A DNA stretch of 64,000 nucleotides, from assembly GCA_015680905.1 (NCBI GenBank), contig CM027381.1, positions 85,461,501 through 85,525,500 on the forward strand. Direction: 5' to 3'. Below the pieces are notes generated by a model. The model did no database searches. It was given only the letters and a program-made list of their open reading frames with translations, and was not told the origin of the DNA. Shown one piece after another: positions 46,109 to 56,510 of the stretch (position 1 is its first letter; each line of letters starts with the position of its first letter). Both the position numbers and the translations under genes were made by a program. Source of the stretch: Coptis chinensis. Lineage: Eukaryota > Streptophyta > Magnoliopsida > Ranunculales > Ranunculaceae.

Positions 46109-49100
46109 CTAAGTAATGCCCGTGCCTTCGGCACGGAATGTCTTTAAAAAATCTCAATTGAAAAAATCAATAGAAAAACACTATGTTCTTTTCGTTTTTT
46201 TTTGTAGGTAAAACACTGTGTTCTTGAGCATCAAATAGTTGTATTTGGCCAATATTGCAACGAATGATTACTCCATGTTGTGGGAGATTTGGAACCCATT
46301 TATTAAATCGAGTTGCACTTACTAAAATTGGGGTGGGTTCATTTAGATGGAATGATAAACTGAAAACTTCCATACCACACAAAATCACAAATGAGAGTGA
46401 ACCTGTACAAAAATTAAACTATACAAAGAAAAAGAAAAAGAAAAGTAGGCTCACAAACCATCTGAGGCATTAGCTATTTGTTTGGTTCAATCAAAGCCTA
46501 GCCTCCTGCAGAGACTTTACCCTCTACTTACTGTTTGTCTGTTGGAGGGAAAAAAAAAAAAAAAAACATATATGGCCCAACATCAAGATATGTGCATCGG
46601 GTATTCTTTCATGAAAATCAGTCATGCAACTACGCAAGTACCTATGCATAAAATAATCACACATGAGAAACTAATGATAAAACACTCGAAACCTCCAAAT
46701 TATGTATAAAAGAAAATTTTTCTTTGTGTCATACTCATAGGTAAATTAAGAAGGTAACGTCGTTCCTTGCACTGCATGTCACACTATGGTAACACAATGA
46801 TAGACATAATACCAATGTCATGGAATACATGTGCAGTGTCTATATTTGACCCATCAATCTCATATATGATCATCTCTTTCTAATAACTTCAAATGGTTTA
46901 ACATCAGTTTTTGGTATACACCAAACTTGTTTTCAGCTGAAATCTAGCTACGAATTAAAATTTGTATAATTTGAATTCTAGCACAAATTTGATAGTAGGC
47001 ATCTATGATAGCACAAATATTGGAACCACATAGTACATTCACTGTTGTCAACTTTGTTTAACCAAACCACTTCCTGGTCGTACATAAAGATGGTCTTTTG
47101 ATATAGCATAACAAAATAAAAAAGGATAATGTTGCCACGGCAACAGGTTGCATCAAAGAGAACTCCACCTGAACCTAACCTCATAAATAATGACTCAAAA
47201 GCACTTACAAAGATAGGGAGAATCAAAACTTAAGTTAAATCCCAGCCTATATACTACATAAAAATTCATATCCATGCATTACAATGAACTTCATAGCAAT
47301 CTGCTGGTATAATCAATGACCTTATAATGTTCCCTTAAAGGCTGCCAACCAATCTGCTCTTCCTAGTGGACATAGCAGTGATATGGTCTCTGCATATCAA
47401 TGCATTGGAGTAATATATGTAAAACCTTTTTTTTTTTGGAACCCTTGCTTTCAACACACACACACACACAAGAAAAACAAATACAAACTCCAGAGAATTA
47501 TTGTGAGCTTTTAGTAGACAAATTAACCTAAAAGCGACTCGGTTCACATTACATGGCCGACACTTAGGCCTCAATACCTTGAGTACTTGGATTTTCAAAA
47601 CATGGCCTCTGACACTTCGAGTATATCACTCTTTTGAAAGGGAAATTCTATCAGATTACAACAACCACATTATGTTACTAACTCTAATGTTTTGACACAA
47701 TGGGTGTTGGATCTTATTAGGTTGTGCTTAATTCATTAACTTTAACCATGCCCATATAAAGTAGTTAGGTTTAAAACTGAACAATCTTAGATATTAAAAT
47801 GTTATATGTTGTCATAACAAATCTAAGTACTACAAACAACATGATTATATGAAGCACAATGGGAAAACAAATGTATATATTAGGGGAAAAAATACCTCGA
47901 CTTCCTCAGCTCTTTTGTGTGTGAAGTTTAATTTCTCTCGTAACGTCTCTTGGTGCAATTCCACCGCAGTCTGTTTTTCCAAAGTAACTATACATTCAAA
48001 ACCAAAGCATTAAAAATGGTAAACACATCTATAAACGATAGTCTAATACAACCTACTCCAGTAATTCACTAAAACGATAGAAAAAAATTTAAGAACGCTA
48101 AATGGTAGAATTCAGAGAATAACAATAACCATATACAACCAAGGAAGTCGATTGAGTCCATGAAGGTAGTGTATGTTCTCTACTACAATGGACCTCTATG
48201 CATGACAAACTGCAGAGATATACATATAATCTCTCAGACATAGTCTACGCAAAATCATCAGCTCCAAAACATCTAAGTGCAGTATCAATCACTTTAATAG
48301 CAATGGTCATTAGTGGCCAACATTCTAAGCAAACATCAGCTCCATAACAACAATATCTTACATCATCATAATCTGACATATCTTGTGGAGGCATTTAGAA
48401 AAAGTTCAATGTATTTTACACGAAAATTCTGTCCACTTGTGCAAAAAGCCGGAGGAGAGGCAAAGCTCCATGTAGCAAGTAGAGGAGCCATTGAAGTTTG
48501 ACATTTGGATTGGGTCCTCACATCCGGATCAGATACAAAATAGTATCTTTGGTATTCTCCAAAAAATATTACCAGAAATTAAAAAGTAATAGAAGCAAAA
48601 AGTAAAAGTCCACACCACCACTATATTCGCTCACAGGCAAGCCTTGCAAATTGCAATTTCCACAACACAGGGCATGCATTCTCAATGTGCTCCTTCATTT
48701 TTTCAGGGTACCTGTTATATTCCATACATAAACCAGAATTTTCAAATAAGCTCATTATATAATTCTACACAAAAGTATCATTTAGACAGTGCAAATTCCC
48801 ATTTTGAAACTCTTGGTCTTCTAAGTCCTAATAAATTACATTTAGGGAGTTACAATTGTAAAGAGTAGTGTGAACACAATTTTTCACCAATTCATCAAAA
48901 CAACACATTTCGCAGTTATGACCAAACATGTTTTGGGAGTTCAAAACAACCATCCTCCATCTCTCTGATGGAGATAGATACCTCAATCCTGCCTGCCAAC
49001 CAATCAAAAAATCAATGATGAAACAGAGAAATCTAATTAGTAATTAACAGCTATATCTCGGGCAAACCCCCAACATTATTTATAGGATAGAGAATCAGAG

Positions 49101-49915
49101 AGAGCCTTGTACTTGACGTAGTTTCCTTTTCGTCCACGGATACTAATTCTTATACCACTCTAAATTCTAGGAGATTAAGGCTTGCTAATTACTGGAATCC
49201 TATATTACTAAAAATTTGCCCGAGAACAGAAACTACTATCTAAATGCAGAAATACAAAGTATTCAAGGCTTTCTAAATTGAGAAATCTTTATTAATTACC
49301 ATGATTTATGCATTTCACTCCATGGATACGAATTATTAGTAAGTGGAAGAAGATTGGTGTAAAACCCAGAGAGGAGTAGAAGTCGCGGTGGGAAAAAAAA
49401 CATAGACTCTTGTTATTTGGAATTGGCAGAAGACATATAATTTAATACCTGTAAAATTAGATCGAACCCAAAGCTGAATAGATAAGAAATTTTCACGCTT
49501 CTTCACTAAGGATGGGGGAGAGCGGGAGAGATAACGAATGGGTCTTCACAATTATGACTCCCAATTAAATTGAGAGGTGGAGGGAGAGAGAACCCAAGAG
49601 GTTTTCACATTAAGTCCCAATTAATTTTTTTATTTTCGAAAGGTTAATTTGGAGAGAGAGAGAACGATGGCTGTTTTGTTTTTGGTTTTTTTGGAGGGGA
49701 AGATGTAAAGTGGAGAATAGAGAGGGCGACGAAGGGTTTTTTTTGTTTAATTTCATAATTAATACTAGGGCGATTTATTTCTCAAATTAATTCCCCCTCG
49801 TTAATTTTTTTTTTTTAAATTTTATACGTGTCTTCGGTTTTGACCATCGATTTATACCCGCTCATATTGAATCCCAGCCATTGGTCATAAAACTTCCCTC
49901 CCTTGTTATATTAGA
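46109..49915 (-). mobile_element. Non-autonomous Helitron H2 with a captured exon
   Basis: Abuts H1 without spacer. The 3' end at 46109 has the CCGTGCC-GAA-GGCACGG hairpin, GCATTAC, then TTAG after C (a one-base departure from CTRR). The 5' end at 49915 reads TCTAATATAACAAGGGAGGG, and about 70 terminal bases match the H1 5' end, while the interior is unrelated to H1. The interior holds a likely captured exon at 47896-47987 and, near 49450-49545, a stretch that on the minus strand resembles a 5' leader ending TTTTACAG/GTATTA. No Rep/helicase. Confidence 0.82.
47896..47987 (-). pseudogene. Captured coiled-coil exon of an unidentified gene
   Basis: A 92-bp block with an acceptor (TATAG) and donor (GAG/GTATTT) in the right places. 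It has one open frame: TLEKQTAVELHQETLREKLN, then FTHKRAEEVE, a charged heptad-like helix. GC content and codon use rise above the surroundings. I do not recognise the parent gene. Same strand as the host Helitron. Confidence 0.5.
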
Positions 49916-50400
49916 TAGGTAATGCCCGTGCCTTTGGCACGGATTGTTTTTGAATTTCTTGATTTGCATTGATTTTTTTAATATTATTTATTTATTTATT
50001 ATTATTTTTTCTTGTTTAGATTTACTAATATTTTCTCCTAGCCACAATTTTAACAAACATCATTTCTATGTTCGTCTCTTATCTAAATAATAATTATTGA
50101 TTCATTATTTTATGATTTTGGTACAGTTTTTTGTCTTGAACATATATATTTTAATTTATGTATTTTTCACAATTTCAAGAAATAAAACAAAAACAAAAAG
50201 TACTTGTAAAAAATTCATCCAACCGAAACAATTTTGACTAATATGATACATTAAACGTGCTTGTCCACAAACTTTATACATCACACATGTTTTGGCAATA
50301 TGTATCCCTAGCATGTATATACACCCTCCTAATGATTTAGTTTCGATATTATAAAATAAAATAAAATAAAAATTAACTACAAAAAAAATTAAAATAAAAT

Positions 50401-50496
<96 letters not shown>

Positions 50497-52414
50497 TATG
50501 ATATACTCCTCAACTAGCCATGAAGGCACAAATTATGTTGTCGTCTTTTATCTTTGGTGCTATCTCTACACGTCTATGAACACCATGTCACAAAGAATTT
50601 TGGCAAAACCTTCTTTGTGTTTGTTACTTTGGGATATTGAAGCAACACAACCACTGTTGACATTGAAAATGTAAACAAAAAACCTATGCAAATTGCAAAT
50701 ATACCAAAGTTACCGGGCAGGTAATTGAACCATACTATACAATTGAGAATATTCACTTTAACAGTTAACTACACTTTGAGCAATCCTTTGCACATTGTAA
50801 GGTATATCAACAAATGTTAATTTGCTCTTGTTCGACTCATGACGCCACACCTGACTCATCTCTTACTTCAGCGTAACCAGTAAAGTATAAGACATGAAAT
50901 AAAAAATAGAAAAAGATTTGTGTCAAATTCACTCTACAAAAATTATTTTGAACATACTTCAACGGACTGAACATGAAATTTTGTAGTTCAAAAGAAACTT
51001 AATTCATGTCTTTTTCTATTTCATAATATAAACTTAACTCTATATATATATAAACGGTGACTACATGCACTGGAGATACGTACTTTTCCTAAATTTCATA
51101 ATTTGATTTCATTTTATGGTTTTGAATTGTTTTTTGTTTATTTCATTTTCGTTAACTCATAGTTTTTTCTATAATTCCAACTGTTCATCGAGACGATGTA
51201 AACCAACTATCCATTTTAAAGTGTTGCATAATGGTTTTGTCGTCCTCATATTTTAACGTCTCGCATGTTATTGACTCAGATTGAAATCCAACTATTTTAG
51301 AGTATGTCTCATCCTATATTTTAACCAGTTAACTCTGTAGTAATATCCAATTCATACTTGTCATAACTTTCCGATCCGTTTTTAAATTCTTGTAAGCTAT
51401 CAATTAAGAAATTAAAATACCCATGAAAAAGCCTCATTGAACTGTTGATCATCTCTATAAGAACTTCTCAATAAACTTGTTATTTTTTATTTTGATTTTT
51501 TCGTAGACTTGTCTTTTAATAAATTGCTTTTGGAAAAATGGTAGAAACCTTAAATAATTTGCTAATTTTATTTTAGTATTTTAGATAGTCTAAATCTTTG
51601 GCATATAGTGTAATACCCCGGCCCGTGTGGGAATATACTGCATCGCCTAGCCCGTAAAGCGAGGTTGAAACAGGTACTTGGAAAGGTGCCTAGCCCGTGG
51701 GGCAAGGGTCGCCTCATGTATGAATTCTAGCATCTATGAAGTTGTTTGAGATCTGAGACATAAGTAATTCATCCGCCAAATCCCAACATAGAGATTTTTT
51801 TTTTTTTTTCGTTTATGGATTCATGGAAACTATGTAGTGAAGTTTGCTCATGTAGGAGTAGTCATAGGATGGGTGGCCTCCTCAAAAACTTGTTGTCGGT
51901 GTCGAAAAACCTCACACCGTGGTGACTATGTGGGAACAATCGATGTGTAGGATTTTGATTCCTTAAATATCAACTTTGATAATAAAAAAAAAAAATGAAA
52001 ATTTTGATTGAACTGAAGTTCTTTATTTTAATTTTTGAAATATTGCTAAAAGCATTAATTAATTTGATATTATTGGAAAATTATTTTTAATTACCTAATT
52101 AAACCATTATTTATTGATTTGCAAAATTAATAAAAAAATTTAACTATCATTATTTATTGATTTAATAAATTAATGAAAAGTTTTAATTACCAATTAAACC
52201 ATTATTTATTGATTTGCTTAATTAATAACAAATTTTAACTATCATTATTTATTGATTTAATAAATAGAAGTCTTAATTACTATTATTTGATTTGGTAAAT
52301 TAATGGGAAGTCTTAATTACCATCAAACTCCAACACGCATGAACGGTGGCCCTCAATTTATACCCGCCATATTGAATCCCAGCGTAGGTCATAAAACTTC
52401 CTCCCTTGTTATAT

Positions 52415-52418
<4 letters not shown>
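49916..52418 (-). mobile_element. Non-autonomous Helitron H3, near-identical copy of H1
   Basis: Abuts the 5' end of H2. The 3' hairpin CCGTGCC-AAA-GGCACGG and GCATTAC are intact, and the terminal CTAG is cut to CTA by the junction. The 5' end near 52418 reads TAATATAACAAGGGAGG with the leading TC replaced by AT-repeat bases. Over its length it matches H1 apart from scattered substitutions, microsatellite length, a shorter A run (51984-51996) and about 45 extra bases near 51003-51050. Confidence 0.85.
50404..50493. repeat. (AT)n microsatellite inside Helitron H3
   Basis: About 44 AT units, homologous in position to the run at 44109-44188. Confidence 0.9.

Positions 52419-52475
<57 letters not shown>
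52419..52475. repeat. (AT)n tract between Helitrons H3 and H4
   Basis: AT repeat with one inversion of phase (near 52438), lying between two Helitron 5' ends that face each other. Helitrons insert between A and T, so such a tract is a natural target. Confidence 0.85.
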
Positions 52476-52478
<3 letters not shown>

Positions 52479-52498
52479 AATAAAACACAATGGTGTGG
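52476..52498 (+). repeat. Inverted repeat, left arm (H4 5' end)
   Basis: 23 bp identical to the reverse complement of 54174-54196. A third, direct partial copy (TAATAAAACACAATG) lies at 55308-55322, just past the H4 3' end. Confidence 0.9.
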
Positions 52499-54173
52499 GG
52501 GGCCTTGAGGCTCCCCATCCAAAGGTTATCATTGTCTTTTCTAAGTTGTGACATGACACTTTCAAATTCATCTAGGTGGTGTACTGCATTTCTAAGTTAA
52601 TTGTGGTTCTACCATATCTCTTCTTCTCTCATTTAGAGTAAAAAAACATAAAAAATTGTTCCTTTCCAACATCTGCCCTAACCACGCCGCCATCATCGTT
52701 GATGCATGGTGTCTTCTGAAACAGCTTCTAGATCTTACTGAGTTTTGGTGAATGAGATCACAAACAGTTTGCAAGTACCAGTATTGTCACTGTTTTGTAA
52801 ATCTTCCAGTACGTAAGTTGCAGAATGTGTAACACTTTGGTTCTGATTTATGGTTGGGTTACTTTCGATGGTTGAAACAAGTGAACCAAATGTACTGATT
52901 AGAGAATAGACGACCCTACTTAACCTCTTGAAACTTGTTTCCGGATGTGGGTGCCATGAATTAATTAATTTTTTTGGTCATGGGATGAAGCTTGGGTTGG
53001 TTGTTGGTTAGTGTAAATGTAATTATTGGTTAAAAACATTGTACTCATTTGGTTTGTTTTATGTTTCTAATATGGTATGAGCTGTTTTATGCAATTAATG
53101 AAGACATTCTTAACGCGACGCCCTTTATTTTTCCGGGGGTTGGGGCTTTTCTTCACTGCAATGGACGTGTTGAATAAGAATGGGTAAGTTCTTAGCACCG
53201 CGCATTATGCTCGATAATCTGCTCTTTCGGAAAGATAAAGATATTTTGAAGCCCTTAGTCGTAGTTGGGATCAAAATGAACTTTAACTCAAACTTCTGCC
53301 CTTACTTAAACTTGAAAATCTGGAGAGGGCTGTTCCTATATCAATCATCTCAACAATCCTTCATTTGCTATCTCTATTTTACTCCTATTCTCATCGATAT
53401 TGTCGTGACGTATATTAACATTCAGAGATAATTATATTCTACTAGAATGTATGATTTGCGGGATGGCGTAATTTCCTCGGCTTATATTGAAAATGACCGT
53501 CCCTTTATATATCTAACGTGGTTGTGCTTTATAACGTGGTTGTGCTTCCATGAGCTAACTCATCAATCTCGATGGCGCTTTATACTTGAATGCATTTTTA
53601 CTTGCCAAAAAGCTGGTTCTAGAAGAAGATCAATAATAACTAACATCCCAAGATCGCATTTTTAAGACAAAAGATATAGTAAATATCAACTTTTCCACTG
53701 GGAAGTTTCAAGTGTGGCTGACTTTTTTCACAGCCACAAACAAGGCTACACAATACAGCATATTTGAGCTCCTCTCAATCTCATATTTGTACATTCATTA
53801 CATAAAGTACTCTTTTCGTCTTTCAAGCTCATTTGTTTCGTTTGGTTATTTCTTTTTTTTTTTGCAGGAATTTGGTTTATGTGAATGAAGGTGAAGGATG
53901 AACACGTACACCATGGGGTCCCAAAAGGTGTTTTGGGGTTTATAAAAGTATGATTTTTTGAGAAAAAATTGAAAATTTGATTGCTATTGCTAGAGATTTG
54001 TAGAACATCCTATTAAAACTTAATGGTCAATTCTGTAAACTAATAATTTGGGAGGGTATTAAGGACGAGAGTCGAACAGTAAGTGTTGTGAATTTTATTT
54101 GAAAACTTAAATCTATATTGATTGAATAACATCATGATAGGCGTTGTATTGATTCACTCATTTGTAAACATAT

Positions 54174-54196
54174 CCACACCATTGTGTTTTATTAGA
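54174..54196 (-). repeat. Inverted repeat, right arm inside H4
   Basis: Perfect reverse complement of the H4 terminus at 52476-52498. It ends TTATTAGA followed by TAGATT, so it looks like another Helitron 5' end facing left. Confidence 0.9.
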
Positions 54197-54661
54197 TAGA
54201 TTTTTACCAATTCACTTTGTTGTAGCTTGCTTCCTGTGATCCTACAAAGAAGAAGAAGAAGAAGGTTCTGATACAGGATCCTTCAGATGAATCTGTCGAT
54301 AAATTGATTTGAGAAAACAAAAGCCTATCGGTATAAACTTTTTCCAAGAATGTCCATATTTATACAAAGTGAACTTCTTATTTTGTAATGCTACAATAGT
54401 GTATATTCGACCCAAAGATTGAAAGGATTCCATATTCCATAATCTATTTTTTTAATAATATTGCAATTTTATATCGTGGTCAAAAAGCTATAGAGAAAGT
54501 ATATTGTTTTCTTAAGCCTCAACCTTAAGTAGGTGAATACGCCTTTAGTTCCAATATGTAATTACTAATCGGTTTAAACATAAGAATGAGGAACCTCCAT
54601 GGAATGGCTCGAGCCGTGTGTTTCTCGCTCATTATCATTTATACTGGATTGTGCGTGTATA

Positions 54662-54745
54662 AGTCTGACCGCTAAGATGAACTTGAGTGATGAGGTTGAC
54701 TTGGAAGACTATGTTTCTCGACTGATAAGATTAGTGTTTGCCGAG
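54662..54745 (+). pseudogene. RPT3: Captured exon of 26S proteasome ATPase RPT3
   Basis: TAKMNLSDEVDLEDYVSR is the text just before PDKISAAEIAAICQEAG in plant RPT3, the AAA+ subunit of the 19S base. Here a base missing right after the SR codons shifts the frame, and an added base before GCCGAG restores it; another is missing just before ACCGCTAAG. The exon ends GAG followed by the donor GTTAG, so the parental intron start was captured too. No neighbouring RPT3 exons were found in H4. It lies on the Helitron sense strand. Confidence 0.82.
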
Positions 54746-55303
54746 GTTAGTTTATTCAACTGTTATGCTTGCAGCTACATGTATATATATTTATTTTAAA
54801 TACTTTTGCAACTTCGGATGAACATGTCAAAGATAGCTGTTATCTTCTATGGGTGTGTGTGTGTGTTGAAAATGTGTTGTGAATGAAGTATGAAGTACGA
54901 TTTGTTCTTGTATTTGGACACCGGTAGGAGACTTTGTAACCCAACATTAGGAATCCAAATATGAATGTTATCTTTAATGAATTTTTCACTTGGATATCCA
55001 AAGGAGTAACTTACGGATATCGTGGAATTCAAGGAACTTCGTGAATAGACTTAGCTTAAGAAATGGGTGATAGCCATGCGTAACTCAATGAAGGGGTGTG
55101 GAATGGGTTATGTTCTTGTACCTGCATTAACCACCTTTAATTTATTCAGTGAATTGAATCACTTTTCTTTAAGTTTCTTAGTGGTATTTTCTGTATTGAT
55201 CGGTAGTACCTGCATTGTCTTGTATGCAAGTTTAGGGTGCTTCTACAAAATTAGTGCCACAAGTGACTCCATATCAGTGCCGTAGGGCACGGGCATACCC
55301 TAG

Positions 55304-56427
55304 TATATAATAAAACACAATGAATAGACAAAGAGTTGTGGAGATCGCGTGGGGATCTAAGTTAGATATGCATGGAGATTTGCATAAACCTTTTCAATCA
55401 ATGGGCTGTATTAATTTATAACGGTTAATTAATTAATTATTTAATTTTCATACTAAAAGCACGCTTACTAATAAATAGTATGGTTTAAAGAGTTATATTA
55501 AATTTTCTACATGCATGGTATTGCTTTATAATAATTCTAACGGTTTGGTTTGATGGTCATGGAGAGTCTTATGGATTAAGCCCACTTTTAAAGCTTAACT
55601 ATTTAAAACGATAATTAACAACATTAACAACATAGAGTACTCTCTCTCTCCTCTCTCCTATTTGCTTAATGAAATTTGTAACAACTATGAATTATTCAAT
55701 TTCTAAATACTTTGTTTTTTTTAGAAATTGCAAGGAAAACGACTGGGATCGTTTTGAATGAATTAAATAGTATGGATTAAATGGTTTCTTTATTTTCCCA
55801 CTTAATGACTTTAGAGGTTTCATTTGAAACAATTACATTTTATTATTATTATTATTATTACGAGACATTTTTTTTTTTTGTGCAAAAAAAATGTGTAAAC
55901 ATTTATGGTGTTTTGAAACCTCAACGTTTTCTCTCAAGTTTATGTTTGTGTGGGCTTGGGATTTGGATAAGTTTAGAAATGAAAGGACCCGCCCATCCTA
56001 CAGTCCTGCTAAGTGCTAAATGTTAGTGAAGATTAATAAGTAGTATGTCCGGTTTAAAGTATTAAACCTTTTAAAACGTCCTTTAATTCACAATTGAAAG
56101 AAAAGAAACGTCTTTAACTTCCCACAACTCCTCTCCCAAATCCCAATTTCCTTTTTTTTCAATAATATCCCAAATCCCAATTTCACCATTAACAACATGG
56201 AGTACTCTCTCTCTCTCTCTCTCCTCTATTTGTTTAATAAAATTTGTAACAATTATGAATTATTCAATTTCTAAATACTTAATTTTTTTAGAAATTGTAA
56301 GGAAGACTCCATCTTCTTCCAGGTATGTCTTTTGCTTTTCATTTAGGGTTCTAAGAATATTCTATAGGTTACTAATCTCTTAAATACTCCATAATAATAC
56401 TCCCTCATGATATATTTTCTCCCTCAG
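55304..56427. other. AT-rich segment with a duplicated CT-rich block
   Basis: Begins with a degenerate Helitron-like 5' end (55308-55322). Contains direct repeats at about 55615-55740 and 56180-56305, each ACATGGAGTACTCTCTCTC-like followed by TTGTAACAATTATGAATTATTCA and GAAATTG. A (TTA)n run lies near 55842-55860. No gene is recognised. Confidence 0.55.
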
Positions 56428-56510
56428 CTGGTTGCTTCACAGACAATTGCTGCTGGATTTGCATCATTGTCAATTGGTTCAGAAGATTCAAGTTACCTAC
56501 ACTGTTATAA
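56428..56510 (+). pseudogene. Exon-like piece cut by the solo LTR
   Basis: After a pyrimidine-rich acceptor (CTCCCTCAG) the frame reads LVASQTIAAGFASLSIG then SEDSSYLHCY, with higher GC than the flanks. The LTR begins at 56511 and the sequence after it (59648 on) does not obviously resume the frame. I do not recognise the gene. It could be Helitron cargo. Confidence 0.35.

Larger units (their letters stand above)
52476..55303 (+). mobile_element. Non-autonomous Helitron H4 carrying an RPT3 exon
   Basis: The 5' end at 52476 follows A and reads TCTAATAAAACACAATGG. The 3' end has the hairpin GTGCC-GTAG-GGCAC, then GGGCATACC and CTAG at 55300-55303, followed by T. A perfect 23-bp inverted copy of its 5' end lies at 54174-54196, so the element may be a composite of two. 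No Rep/helicase. It carries a piece of the proteasome ATPase gene RPT3 at 54662-54745. Confidence 0.82.

Noticed and set aside
54226-54310. Lysine-rich frame (KKKKKKVLIQDPSDESVD) in H4 as a second RPT3 piece
   Set aside because: It does not match any part of RPT3 that I know and has no clear splice sites.
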